A DNA stretch of 23,633 bases, taken from contig NW_003149782.1 of assembly GCF_000003605.2 (NCBI RefSeq), positions 35,344-58,976 of the forward strand. Reading direction: 5' to 3'. Under the pieces are notes generated by a model, which was not told the origin of the DNA, made no database searches, and was given only the letters and a program-made list of their open reading frames with translations. The position numbers were made by a program, and so were the translations under genes. This document shows, in pieces, positions 11,001 to 22,752 of the stretch; the stretch's first letter is position 1, and every line of letters begins with the position of its first letter. The DNA is from Saccoglossus kowalevskii (Eukaryota > Hemichordata > Enteropneusta > Harrimaniidae).

Positions 11001-14000
11001 AAGGAACACGTGGAAATCGCAATTTAAATACTAGTATGTCTGACAAAATGAAAATCTAATGGCAAGTATCCCCTCACAAGATTGAGTCTTCTGGTAAACC
11101 CAATGTATACCCTTCTTTTTGAAGCTGCGTTATTGCGAATTAAGCGATAAATTACAACAATTCACTCAATGGAAATAAAGAGTAACAAACCAAAATATAA
11201 AATCAATAATGTGTACCATAATATCTTACATCTGATATTTATTTCATATTGGATTTGTCATACATTATATACAATGCACCTACTTGTTTGGATGCAAACA
11301 CTTCTTCTTCTGGTTCGTTCGAAGAAGGGCTTTTCAAAGAATTGAGTCCAGGAACGTCTTCAGCACCAATGTAACATATTACACCATCTAAAGACGTAGC
11401 ACCACTTGTGTCAATTGAGCTATTGGGAAAATTCACAATAAAAGATGTATTTAATAACTATATATGTGTATGATTTCTTTGGTTATTTGCACACCATTAT
11501 GAGAAAAATCGTTTTGATTATGATAATTACAAAGAATCGGCTGTGGATAATGGATGAATGATATTTCTTACATTGAAATATGATATATATACATACATTT
11601 GTTGTTTTTGACGTACTTTAAATATATGTTTGTGTTGTTTTGGAGCTTTCATATGGCACGTGTATGTAAATCAGCGTGAAGGCTAATCATAACGACAACA
11701 AACGTTATATGGTGTGCTGTATGTATATGCGGATGGTCGTATTTACTGCAAGCTAGTTGATATTATAAAAGAATATGCCGGTAAGTTATATGTAGTCTAT
11801 TACACGCCTAGCAATATGCAGTACGCGAACTACAATAGGAGTAAGTTAGTTAGTAGTATCAATGAAAAGATATTGGGATAATTGGAAATTAACAAATACC
11901 AACGCAATATAACTAACTACCTTTTTGGCGTATTTCACATGTGAGTACGATTTTGGTAGTGGATATACAATTATATACTACTAATTACCATCGCGTTGCC
12001 GATTATAACTCTGAATAATCTACTGCCCACCACCAAAATCATAATGCCGTTCTTTTATAATAATCACACAATTACCTAATAATTAACATAGTTCAAGGTA
12101 AAATTTAGCACATCATATAATATTGAATGAACATAAACAACACTTACACAATATTGGCATGTGCATGTGTACTAGTAACCATGGCAAAGAACAATTCACC
12201 TGCAATAATGGTAAAATACACTGATACGACCATTTGAAGTAACCATTTGGTAATGTACTCCCGGAATATGAATAACTTACACAACTATATCAATGAGATT
12301 TTGCGACCGGAACCACATGACCGAGGCTGTAAAGCTACAGCGTAGATTTACAAAAGCAAAAACCAACAAAGCTATAAATGTACAGCTTGTTCCAGCTACT
12401 GTTATAGCAGGGAACATATTGATGGACAGGAATATATAATTACAGTGTGGGCCAGGTACTGCGACATATTGAGTTTCTAAATTCACAGCGTGGGTCAAGT
12501 GATATTATACAATGGAAAACATTGACGAGTAATTTTCAGCATGAGCTAGTATTGGTATTGTACATTTATTGTACGTGAAATGTTATTTGACATTAGATAT
12601 GAAAATTATAAGAAGACAGTATGAAACCCTAAATGAAGTTCTAAAACACATTTATGTTTTTATCTTTTTTAAAATCTAGTTGACTTTGCGCAAATATATG
12701 ATTTGTAGTTACCTTCTTCACTCAGTGTGTCATCCATGAACACGGCTTCTCCGGTAACTAGCGCAAAACTTGATTCGTTCATAGAAGGTCGTCCAACAAG
12801 CTCGGTCTTTCGTTGAAGATCTGGGACACACTATAAATAAAATAAAACATGATATTACAGCCTCGGTAAGTTATCAAGTTTAAGAAATATATAAATCCTG
12901 AGCTTGGATGGTGAAAACCTGTCGGATAAAAAATGACCAGCAGTCGAGCAGTCGGTATGTTTGAACAAAATAACGGATAAATGCTTAATTTCGATGATTC
13001 TTCTAACATTAAAATGGCCGCCATTTGGCTATCTTGAACCAGATGAATCACCGAATGAATAATTGCGCGTATCTTCAAATTTGATGTGTGGCGTATAATT
13101 GTCATGAGCTCCCTTAAATTATAACTTCAGGTCACGGCGGGTGGATACTATTTTTATGACCCAAGCCCGTGGACACACCATCCTATCCATTGTCATGCAC
13201 TTCACGTATGTAGATAAAATGGTTTGCGTGGTTCTTACCTGATATGACTGAGTGCCTGTAAATGGCATTTTCTTTGTCATGGTAACTGATGGTCGGCGTA
13301 AATCAGGCGATTTGACGATGTTCTAGAAAGAAGATTCCAATAATATATGAGACAAAAATAAATAAGTGAAACACAATTCGATTCATTGGATAATGTTTTT
13401 AATTAAAAAGCGCAAATTATGCACTAAAGCAGAATGTCTATTACCTACAATAAAAAATAGATCCAGTCTTGCAGAGAAATCAGTTTGTATACACAGACCA
13501 GACATACTATTGTACTAACCTTCAATGTACAATGTTCATTCATAACTTTAATAAAAAACTTAAAGAAAAAGCTTTGCAAAAGAGTCTTTCTATATTCCAC
13601 CATTCTTAACTGTGACGATATTGGAAATTGTTCACTTAAAATTTGCATCACGTCTTTCAGTAGATCTTCATTCCACTTCCTTGTGAGCAAAGGTAAAAAA
13701 CAATTGACTAATTTTGAAAACTCTCTGCTGTCTAACTAGAACATTGGTTTATTTAGGCAATGGACAAAGTACTCTACTGGAACGTAGGAGGGAACCTGTT
13801 CCAACATCACTTGCACAGGTAAATAGATCATATGTGGAGGTAATTACCCCGGCTACCGGGAATACTTGCAAAGGCGACTTGAGCATTTATCTACGTCGGA
13901 TTTTATCTGCAAGTCAGCTGTTCGATCATAACATTGTCAGTTAATCAGAAATTACACAAAAAATAGCATAAACAACAACATAGCAAAACAGAAATGTATA

Positions 14001-17000
14001 CTCACCTTCCCACAATATAATCAGATACGTGAGTTGCCATGGCAATAGTAGGTCCCATTCCACTGAAACAGATGCTCATTTCTTCGACTTTATCAGTATT
14101 CCATTCGAAGAGTACCCTCATTCCACAGCTGACTATGTCAATGTTTTTATCACGTCGATGAACATATTTATTAACTTTATATCCAGCACAATATTCATTC
14201 TGATGCATACATGTGAGATGAAGAAAAGTGGTAAAATAATACATGACGTATCTTTATTATTTATGTGAATTGCAACAATGTGGAACTATCAGACATTTGA
14301 AAGTTTGTCTGGACACAAGATAGATGAAAATGTAAATCACCCGGACAATAACACTATGAAATATGCTAGAGCCCCAGATTGACAACATTATCGAATTCGG
14401 GGGAAGATTTTTCAGCAAAGTGGTATGTCCTACTAATTCTGTATGTTTTCCTAATCAAATAATCTGTATATAACTTGAAGTGAAACTTTCATATAAATAG
14501 CCTGAAAATATAAGCTTTATGCCTTGAAGTCCTTTATTTCTCTCACTGATTTGACCATAAATTGTATTATACTTCTGGTTTGTGTATATTTTGTGTTCAT
14601 GACTATTAATTTTGATTTGGTATGGTGTTATCTATACTCACCTCTTTGGAACAAGGAATACTAAGACTCACTAATACTTGATCAGAAGACAGGATAGTTT
14701 TTCTGTATCCAGTATAGAAATCCTTATTCATTGGTAGTGTATGAAATCCATCTGTTGGAAAAAAACAATTACGAGATGTTAGAATAAATAAGTCAGATGT
14801 ATTTACATATATGAGTAGTTTTTCACAATGCACATTAGTTTTTGATAAATCATACCTTTATGAGATGCAATGTTTAGTGTGACTCCGGCAACCATTAGCA
14901 ATGGATTGATGTCAGATAAGGGACTTGCAGTCATTATGTGACTACCAATTCCCTGCAAAAGTCAATAGATTAGTCACATGTGTTAAATTTGAGTCACTAA
15001 ACCAAACCTTAGCAATTTAAAAAAAATGTAATTAACAAAAAAACCATTAGCTTTTGATGTCTTGTGAAAGTTAGATTATGTATTATGAATGTTATTGTGA
15101 ATGGCAATGAGTGTTAATAGGGTTTGTGATAGAATTGTCGATCTTAAAAAATCCATAATTCAAATATAGTTCCAATGAACATTAGTTACTCACTGCAACG
15201 TTTCTTATTTGATTGTCTCCAACCGAATATAGCATATCCAGTATAGCCTGATAAACACGATTTGGGACACCTTTGAAAACAACAACAAACAGTTTAGAGT
15301 TATAGAGTTTGTAAACTTCATCGAAAGAATAAAATTACATTTTTATTTTCTGTTGGATGTATCATGTAATCCACGCCCCATCGTCTCATACGAGTTTAAC
15401 GAGCTCCATGGCGTTGTTCACATACCACGCACGAACTAGTGATTCGAAAGTTACAGCATAGTTCAATACTCACGGGGTAATTCATTTATTCGTTCGTTCA
15501 GTACGTCAATCATTCCCGCCATCGTGATAGACGCACCAAGTTTGATGGACGATTCTAACAGGTGTACTTGTTTCATCTCTGGTACATGAGAGACTGAGAT
15601 GAGTGTACGCTGGATACCGATTGGTTTTGGCATAAAACCTAAAATATAATTTGTTGAAGCTTTAAAATGTGCCAGATATCATATTTTTGTTTAACACTTA
15701 CAACCCCATATCGTTAGATTACATAAATAAATAAATATATTGGGTATCCGTCGAAGAACAAAACATATTTTAATGACACACTGTCAAAATGGTCAGGTTT
15801 AATAATTGTCGTCGCATATGAGTACCCAAGTTTATGGAAAGAAAACTTGTTAATTAGAGACAGTAAACTAACAAGCTTATTAACATTAGCTGCTATTTTG
15901 ACACATGTAATGATACATTTTAACCGATAACTACAACATATGTACATCAAACAACAGGCAAATGAAATCACCAGCGCATATATTCATGGCCCCATCGACC
16001 GCATTGAGATGTTAGTAGTCACATTTTTCTTCGAAACATCGTAACTGGCTCATTTTTCGAAGCACCCAGTCATGATGTGACTGGCTTGGGCCGGATTGGC
16101 ATAGCGATTTAATTATATCTTCGGTTCTTCTTTAATAGTCATTTATTTTAATTATTATAATGCAGCAAAAATGGAGTATGGTAATGTGTACAATTATATG
16201 TTTTTAAATGACGCATAAACAAATATTTTGCAATTTTATAGACCAACAGTCTACATTCAAAACTCGAATATGGTGCGGTAGGAGTGCGTTGTTCATAAAA
16301 AATAAAAATAAATCAACATATTTACATTAGAATTTGAATACCAGCTATCGTAAATTATCACATATCTAGATTCTTACCGACTTCAGCATTTCCAAGAACC
16401 AGTATAGCGTCTGGGATATCGCATTTGTACTTCAATAATTCCGCAAGTGTTGTAGGACGAATCCAAACGACGGATTTACCAGCAAAGAACACAGTCTTTC
16501 GGTGGAAGTGGTCATTTAACTGTGTGTTGAAAATATTACAATAACTGTGAAATATGAATAGTTCAACTGTTATATTATCTAATGAAATTATTTTCCTATA
16601 CCACGTAGGTTACTGATTAACTATGAAAACACAATATTAATACGTTTAAGGAATTGGGTAATGGATATGTATGTTTTACCTGCAGTTCAGAAGGAAATAT
16701 AGGCTCCTGTGTTTCGTTATAAGGTGCAAATTCGCCAGTTACTAGACTTGAATTCTAGACAATGGCAGATAAAAAGAAAGAAAATAATAAAAAAATGGGA
16801 ATTATAATTAGAGCGTGATTCTGTAGATGTTATAGCAGCATAGTGGGATTAATGTCATATGACGTAATCCATTGAGCTAATCAGGACTCTCCTATTCATA
16901 ATTCAGTAATAATATTGTCTTACATAATTTTCACTGCCTGTCGCTGCACACCCACACTTAGAAGGACTTCCACAGCAACCATTCTGAGGAAGAAAAATAA

Positions 17001-19605
17001 ATATATAATGTAGCATTCGCCATAAAAAAAGTATACAAATAACAATTAAACATGTATTGTCATTTGGAGTGGAAGTGAATTCACTTTTTCTGAACTGATA
17101 AAATCAAAATATATTCACAAAGAGAGTTTTTTTTCAATTCATTACTAACAAGGTCAATATTATTGTATACCTGTGCAAAGGTGTTGAATGCTTGTAATAT
17201 TGGTCTGTATCCAGTACAACGACATAAATTACCCACCAAGGCCATTTCAATGTCCGCCACTGCTGGCAATGTGTTGTTACGTAACAAGGTGTACATTGAC
17301 TTTACCATACCAGGTGTGCAAAATCCACACTGTAATCCATGGTACTTTGCAAGACGTTCCTGTTCAAAAAATTTTCAATAAGTTACCGTGATGCAATTCT
17401 CAAGTTAATCTTATACTGTATTAAATTGTGTATTATTATACGCAATTTAAATATTACTAAATTCATTGTAATATATAATATGAAAGCCAATAACTTTCAC
17501 TCAGTTCTTAACTTAAACAAATAATTAGGAATATTATAATGTCAACCAATTACTGCAAACAAAATCTATTTATAGAATAATGTCGCAAACGTTATCCCAC
17601 TTTGAAACGTTTTGTCAATGCATGGTGATTCGCCCGTTTCTTGTTTATTACTTCACCTACCTCCACTAAGTGTAACATCTTCCAACCTACCTGCACTTCC
17701 TCGTTGACTCATTATCTTCTATGATAGTAATTACAATACCATACAAAGAGGTAACTGTACTTACCTGCACTGGGTGTAACTTTGTCGTTGATCCAACACC
17801 TTCCACAGTAGTGATGGCCATACCATGTACAGAGCAGACAGGGGTATAACAAGCATTAATGGCGTGATGACTTTAAATATAAGAGAAATTAACATTCGTA
17901 AAATAACATATATTTGTAACAATTTATTTATAATTATATTATTCATTTATTTACTAATTCGTTGGTTTTCAGCGGGACTTTTAATTTACCTGTATTTCTG
18001 TACTACAAGCTAATAAAAATACCTTTTTAGAGTAAGGAATAAGACCGTCCCATTCATCTTTCGCACTCTACTCTTATATTTAAAATAGCATCGATACACT
18101 TAATTGACCAATTGTTTTGAAATATTCAGATAAGCATCAGTCTGTGGATCTTTTACCAGCACAAACATATACGTGAAAAGCCATCCTATGAACAGATAAC
18201 AATTCATTACTCCAATTTTGTTGTTATGGGACAACGATTTGAAGTCAATTAATCGCATTTGATCTTAATATTTTTTGTTTTACCCTCCAATTTAACTAGA
18301 TTACGAAGAAAAACCCAACACAAATATGTCTTATAATATAATATGATATTTGATACATAATGTGTGTATTACTGGAATAAAGTTTGGGTTTCTGGTTTAA
18401 TAGCAAAAACACGGCTTTTCTGGAGCCCCTGTTAAAGTTGTTTTATCTACTTTATGATCACTTTCTTTCTATCGACTGTCCATTGTTAGTAGTCGCAGAA
18501 TAAAGTTAGCATAATTCAAAAAGGCTTTAAAAAGTATGTCTTTTTGATATGCTGCTCACTGCACTTTATCATTAAATAAATACGTTGTCCGTGAAGGTTA
18601 ATATAAAGGATACAGTATCTTTTTCTGTTGGTGGTCATATTTGGATAACATCACAGTGCATGCCCCACATCCACCTTCACCACAGCTAAATTTACTTCCT
18701 CTCAACCCAACTACAATGCTAAGTTAAGGAAGATCCATTTATGACTTTATGAAACCAGCTTTAAGAACACATGTATCATGAATTACGGAATATAACATCT
18801 GTCGAGATTCAATAAGTAAACATTTGCAAGGATACGTTTTCTTCGAATATAAATCAACAAATTCATTTCTGGATCCACGCATTTATCGACAATCTTTTAG
18901 AGAAAATAATAATTTGGTTTCAATAAAATTGCATTACATAAATACATAAACTACTTTTAGTTGAACAGTGCGTTAAATTATTGCAAAGCTCTCGGTCGCC
19001 CATGTTGTGCCACAATGGTGAATCATATTTTTACATGTCCATACCATAATTGGTGTGCTAGCTGTTTGGTAAGTAATCTAACACGAAGGAAGTGTACTAT
19101 AGCAAACACTCACAGCCAGAACGACAGTTAATGCACTGGTGAACATAAATAGCGTACGCATAAAATAAAGTTTAGAACTCCTGTGTGCTAAGAGCTCATG
19201 AAGGTCTCCCTGAACGATTGGCAGTCTGTAGTTTATCAAAGAGCACCTACATGCATTCACGATATGGTCTAATTAACCAATATGCATGTACATATGTGAC
19301 TTGCAGAACATGGCTACACGTCAGGAGCAAAGAGTCAAAAGAAAATGATCAATGACAGTGTTTATGTGTATTCGCTATAGAACTAGTCAGTGCCTTGAAA
19401 CACGGGGCTCATATTCATAGTGCGTGTGTTTTTCAAGGTGTCGTTTTTCTGTACATCGTGTTGTTACACGAATGCACACTGTGGTAATATTATTGGAACG
19501 TTACGGTAGTATTTATTTAATATTTACCTTTCTTCCATTAACGAATAATACAAACTCATCAGGTTGCAGCTGGTCCACTTCAACATAATTCTTCACTGTA
19601 TCCAT
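2888..19605 (-). CDS. Aldehyde oxidase / xanthine dehydrogenase family molybdo-flavoenzyme, complete, 31 exons
   Basis: Joined exons give 3963 nt, 1320 residues, close to the roughly 1330-1340 of animal XDH and AOX. These cytosolic enzymes hydroxylate aldehydes or N-heterocycles at a molybdenum centre and pass electrons through two [2Fe-2S] clusters to FAD. Domain order seen: Fe-S I (about 16-100), Fe-S II (about 101-176), FAD (about 230-410), CO-dehydrogenase-type flavoprotein C-domain (about 419-525), molybdopterin domain (about 570-1310). The start has a good context (AAACATGG) with an in-frame TAA a short way upstream. All 30 introns are GT-AG and every junction stays in frame, so the gene looks intact. 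Motifs such as [24 protein letters not shown] and GVGEM resemble AOX more than XDH. The C-terminus stops about 15-20 residues early compared with vertebrate enzymes. Exon coordinates are in the four domain entries. The family call is firm; substrate is not predictable. Confidence 0.96.
2894..2899 (-). terminator. AATAAA poly(A) hexamer overlapping the last codons
   Basis: AATAAA on the minus strand falls inside the codons just before the TAA stop at 2888-2890. GT-rich sequence (TTTGCTGTAGTTGTG) follows immediately. If used, cleavage would leave a 3' UTR of only a few to about 25 nt. Whether it is used cannot be seen from the sequence. Confidence 0.4.
8947..8956. repeat. Poly-G run of ten bases in intron 21
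   Basis: Ten consecutive G on the plus strand, equal to a C-rich tract on the transcribed sense strand about 80 nt upstream of the exon 22 acceptor side. Such runs are prone to length error in assemblies. Confidence 0.8.
10185..10220 (-). pseudogene. Short exon-19-like patch in intron 19
   Basis: 21 nt at 10185-10205 match 10764-10784 of exon 19 at 20 of 21 bases, and weaker similarity continues for about 15 nt. On the minus strand it reads IVVVDPN against IVAVDPK in the real exon, in a 37-codon open frame with no family similarity beyond that. It may be a decayed exon copy, but a chance match is not excluded. Confidence 0.25.
10414..10441. repeat. Perfect 28-nt palindrome in intron 19
   Basis: GTGTTATACTGTT and its exact reverse complement are separated by two bases (GT). 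Related pieces, TTATACAGTATA near 10346-10358 and TATACTGTA near 10378-10387, form a second inverted pair just upstream. Together they suggest the ends or core of a small decayed inverted-repeat element. No target-site duplication was found. Confidence 0.6.
11758..12066. repeat. Imperfect inverted-repeat region in intron 17
   Basis: TGATATTATAAAAGAATATGCC at 11758 is mirrored near 12040-12066 (minus strand TGATTATTATAAAAGAACGGC). Inside, GATTTTGGTAGTGG near 11949 pairs with CCACCACCAAAATC near 12026. GTTAGTTAGTAG near 11846 pairs with CTAACTAC near 11913. The nested pairing suggests an old foldback element about 310 bp long, but the outer match is AT-rich and no flanking duplication is visible. 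Confidence 0.3.
13520..16754 (-). other. Exons 7-14: FAD domain and flavoprotein C-terminal domain (residues 197-536)
   Basis: Exons: 16680-16754, 16378-16519, 15474-15638, 15194-15270, 14856-14952, 14642-14751, 14006-14199, 13520-13679. Visible family motifs are QEPIFPSEL (199-222 region), the FAD-loop GNAEVG at 264-269, [17 protein letters not shown] at 350-366, and GYRKTIL at 396-402, whose Tyr397 matches bovine Tyr393. SGMRVLF-like CGMRVLF and KWNEDLL mark the CO-dehydrogenase flavoprotein C-domain, and [14 protein letters not shown] closes it. The Gly-Gly-Asn of XDH is Gly-Ser-His here; AOX also has His. Trp336/Phe337 of bovine XDH, next to the flavin, align with Ser339/Val340, again AOX-like. 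No frame break is seen. Confidence 0.92.
13753..13944 (+). pseudogene. Retroelement-like coding remnant inside intron 13, opposite strand
   Basis: An open stretch on the plus strand includes [30 protein letters not shown] and LSIYLRR before a TAA at 13942. The pattern of a basic-acidic patch, then (N)RSY-V-TP-G-T, then a basic LxR end recalls the C-terminal tail of Ty3/gypsy-type integrase polyproteins (RSYxVxTPxGxxYRRNRxHLR). The usual YRRN core is lost, so any such gene is decayed. The stretch is visibly richer in G+C than the intron around it. This is recognition by pattern only; an unrelated origin is possible. Confidence 0.3.
16924..19605 (-). other. Exons 1-6: two [2Fe-2S] cluster domains (residues 1-196)
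   Basis: Exons: 19528-19605, 18836-18893, 18614-18710, 17765-17870, 17171-17359, 16924-16983. The plant-ferredoxin-type cluster has Cys55, Cys60 and Cys63 (motif CGEGGCGAC) and Cys85 (NACYTPV). The helical second cluster has Cys124 and Cys127 (QCGFCTPG) and Cys159 and Cys161 ([10 protein letters not shown]). Spacings match bovine XDH Cys43/48/51/73 and Cys113/116/148/150. The final 20 residues are a Cys-rich linker (NGCC, KCGC) like the one before the FAD domain in XDH. The residue before GSKF is Arg where XDH has Cys; that position is not a cluster ligand and AOX also lacks Cys there. These domains carry electrons from molybdenum to FAD. Confidence 0.95.
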
Positions 19606-19632
19606 GTTTACAGTCAAATGGCAGTCGTCACT
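19598..19632 (-). promoter_or_regulatory. Translation start context of the aldehyde-oxidase-like gene
   Basis: On the minus strand the ATG at 19605-19603 has A at -3 and G at +4, a strong animal start context. An in-frame TAA lies upstream within the same stretch, so the reading frame does not extend further 5' unless an unseen splice intervenes. I see no convincing TATA box in the AT-rich sequence above it, and the transcription start cannot be placed. Confidence 0.6.
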
Positions 19633-22542
19633 TTAAGATTTTGCTCAGCACTGCAACGTTATATCTGCTATTATTAAAACATATAATTGGATTTTTTTAA
19701 CAAGGCAATTGTTAGTGTTACAATATCTGCCGAACACCAGTGCATATAAAAATATTAATAAACTAGTTTGTGAGTATTACCAAAGTCTTTGGTATTACTA
19801 CCTATTAAACAGGGTGAAAATGATATCAAAATATTTTGTTTTAAAATCCATTACAATTTTAAAATCTGATCTAATCTTACCTGGCACAAATTATAGTTTT
19901 AGAAAAAAAATATATAAATATATATATAAATATCAACAATTTCCATGTACACAAATTATTTCTTACAATGAACATAATTGAATTTAACATAAAATGAGTT
20001 TGTTAAAATGATAATCTTGAATTTATTTAAGACATGACAGATAAAATTGCGAGGAGCGTTGTTGAATAAGTATGGTCAGGTTACGGGTAACAGAAAATTG
20101 AAGACATATGGCCATGACTAATCGAAGAACGAGATATATGGCTATGTACGTGAACGCCCTATAATAAGTACTGAAGAATTTGTTATTTGAGCTAAGAAAC
20201 GTCTTTCCAATGTACCAATACATGCATTTCATTGTACTTATAGAAAGTCCATATCTCGTAATAATACTTGTATTTTGAAACCATAAAGATCGAACGATTT
20301 GATTTTGAATGTATGTTTTTTTATAGCTCAATGCCGTAATGGCAATCCTTGAGAGAGAATTATTGCATTGAGATACCCCTACTTCATCGAAATTAATCAT
20401 TATCAAATGTGTATCACATTATTAAGCATGGAAATACCCAAACATACTTTCGCGTTTGACGAAACCTACGCGACGTTCGGAGGCCACTGCGACGCTGTGA
20501 CCTTTGTTTGCCCTGTTTTTTGCTCGATACCAAGCATAACGTGGGGTCTCGCAGTCAACGAAAAATGGTCTGTTACAAGTTATTTACATGTTCATTTATA
20601 TTGCAAGCTACGATGACTGGTCGCGACATTAATATATATAATTAATTATATGTTAACTGGATTTAACTCTCGTAAATGAATCAATTTGTTACTGTATAAC
20701 TAATAATATGTCGTAATATTTGTTGTCTAAAAAGTTTATTTTAAATTATTTAAACGTCAATATTCAATAAATTGAACGTGAGTTGTTTTCCAGGTCTACT
20801 TGTGCAGCAATGTCTCTCTTTGATTTCAGATATATAATCTATGATAATAATATTCACATACAAATACGTAATTTTGAACATCGGAGAAGCAAGTTTAACT
20901 GGCAATGTAATGTGTGTAATGTAATTACCTGATAGAATATAAATAAATGCTTTATTTCAAAACAGCTCCCAACACATAAACATAATGAAGCACCATTTTA
21001 AAGACTAACCAGAGGCGGCGGGATGATATTTTGCATGGGGGGCAAGATCTGCTCACCATCCCTCACGGAATGATTATAGAAAACAAGCATATAAACTGCA
21101 AACACACAATACGGCGCAATTTGGTGAGAAAACTGCTTATATCATCACGAAAGTTACTAAGTCGGCGCGGAAGTTGTTTACATATCGGCAATTGTCATCA
21201 TGGGCCACCGTAGTACAACCAATTATATATCACGACACTGTGAACGAATTTTGAATGACCCTGAATGACCCTATACATGCGATCTACAAGTGACAAATCA
21301 ATAATACATTTACTTGGGACAGATCAGATCACGTAATACCAAAAAGGCGGACATTTGTGATTTTTGAATCTTCCCCTTTATTACTTAAGTTATCACTGGT
21401 ATATAGTATCTGTTTTAGCCAGAAAAAAATATCTACTCTTCCAACATACTTGCGGTACATTTAGTACAACCCATGGCTAAAGGCAGTAGTGATTATTTCT
21501 ACATAAACTCGTTTATAAAACTACTAGTGTATTATTATGAATAGATCCTCCCGAGTAAAAATCGGCAGCGTGACACACATACACCACTATATCGTTATAC
21601 CTTTCCTTCCAATGAACTTAGCAGGTAAAAGCGAGCGTCCAAAGAGTGCGAAGCTCCCATAGTGTCATATCATATCCCTGTGCGCCATATTTGTCCGACC
21701 CTGTAGTGAGTATATTCTACTGTTTATCTGTTGCGTGTTACGGGGTGTTTTTTTAAACTATCTCTGAAAATAGGCCAGTACTGTTTGACACTAATGATCT
21801 AACCATGGTTACCCATATGGAAGGTAGTAAGTCCAACTATCTTCCAAGTTACTAGTAACTGTGACACAACAGAGCAAAGTGTGCCAGGTTTATAATTCTT
21901 TATTTATCGGATTTTGTATTAAAATAAGCAATTGAACGTTTACGCCCGTTGCCGGGTTTAGAGATTAACGGGACAGGGGTGAATACGCGTTAATTTACAT
22001 AGTGGATGGTGGCTAAGCTTTGATATTAACATTAATTATAAGCACTTGATACAATCCTTCGAAACGGGCGGTTCCCAATAAAATACATTGTTGTGTGGGA
22101 GATTTATAAGGGAAGATGTTAAAAAAAGACTAACATATGTGCGAATCAATCAAAGGATACAATACTATAGAATTTGTCGAGGGATATATCTCATAAATAG
22201 GTGAAAATTGCATTATCAAAAAGGTCAGTCAGTCAGTTTATCGTCCAGCTGCCGAAAGTCTGTAACAATAATTTTTAATTGGTTTTATTTGTTTATTATG
22301 TTTTGAATTATTTTATGGTTTATGAAATAGAACATCATGAGTTTAGCCAAATTCGTTGCAGAAGTGAGTGAACCGTTAAAACAACAGTTCATGGTATTTA
22401 AAAATGTCACATAAATATATCTCTAACAGGCTGTGATTTCACACTAATTTCACTAATTTACTAGTTCAATAACGGAAATCAACTCCTTCACAGATTCATT
22501 GTTCGAAATAACCACGAGAACGTATGAAAATATTTAACTTAC
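19606..22542. other. Upstream intergenic region of the enzyme gene, no gene supported
   Basis: It should contain the promoter of the minus-strand enzyme gene, but I cannot place one. Two patches are richer in G+C than the rest (20440-20580 and 21600-21720). The first overlaps an 82-codon plus-strand frame and the second a short minus-strand frame, but neither resembles a known protein. A CCCGTT/AACGGG hairpin lies near 21942-21972. Confidence 0.45.
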
Positions 22543-22752
22543 TGGTGAATCAGGATCCAGAGAGTGTTCTGTCGTTATTGGTCTGGCAAGTAGTGATATG
22601 TTAGACTGGTCTGTGATACCGCTGAATAATTCCTGTGTTGTTACTGTATGTACCAGTAGAAATACGAAAATTGTATTATTCAAAATGGCAAACAAACGAA
22701 AATACCCGGATGTGTGCGAATTACTGTATATGATTAACGGAACCGTTTTCAT
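22543..22752 (-). CDS. Candidate first coding exon of a secreted or membrane protein
   Basis: An ATG at 22752 opens 70 codons that end exactly at a consensus splice donor (CCA followed by GTAAGT at 22542). Residues about 18-37 are hydrophobic (FRLFAILNNTIFVFLLVHTV) and are followed by polar sequence (TTQELFSGITDQ). This fits a signal peptide or N-terminal anchor. The frame is also open upstream of the ATG, so the start is not proven. I could not find a convincing second exon downstream on this strand, and I recognise no family. Confidence 0.3.

Larger units (their letters stand above)
8690..13322 (-). other. Exons 15-22: first half of the molybdopterin domain (residues 537-882)
   Basis: Exons: 13239-13322, 12713-12830, 12148-12199, 11284-11419, 10694-10813, 9286-9504, 9013-9146, 8690-8864. 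Seen in order: [23 protein letters not shown] (start of the Ald_Xan_dh_C domain, written here only as a landmark: VGRP...TGEAVFMDD), [13 protein letters not shown], a GAEDVPG loop, [38 protein letters not shown] and [12 protein letters not shown]. These are the standard landmarks of the family. At the Gln767 position of bovine XDH the segment reads VSATC (Thr771/Cys772), and at Glu802 it has Phe808. Intron 19 (9505-10693) is the longest in the gene. Confidence 0.93.

Noticed and set aside
12277-12498. 73-codon hydrophobic minus-strand frame
   Set aside because: Lies wholly in intron 16, with no family and no supporting splice sites.
15714-15971. 85-codon minus-strand frame
   Set aside because: Within intron 8. 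I checked whether it might be a missing FAD-domain exon; exons 8 and 9 already align without a gap.
16069-16085. Small palindrome CAGTCA-TGATG-TGACTG in intron 8
   Set aside because: A six-base stem is expected by chance in a window of this size.
19078-19260. Minus-strand frame in intron 1 with a signal-peptide-like [16 protein letters not shown] before GTGAGT
   Set aside because: It lies within the first intron of the enzyme gene on the same strand and has no partner exon; hydrophobic frames of this size are common by chance in AT-rich DNA.
19393-19440. CCTTGAAACACG / CGTGTGTTTTTCAAGG imperfect hairpin in intron 1
   Set aside because: Bulged and isolated, with no flanking duplication or second copy.
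20023-20406. 127-codon minus-strand frame in the upstream intergenic region, and a plus-strand frame over the same bases with interspersed stops (RGALLNKYGQVTG..., IYGYVRERP...)
   Set aside because: No recognisable family on either strand and no splice logic; the plus frame has several stops. It could be a very old coding remnant, but I cannot support it.
20368-20616. 82-codon plus-strand frame in a G+C-richer patch
   Set aside because: No family, no splice sites that make sense, and the opposite strand is equally uninformative.
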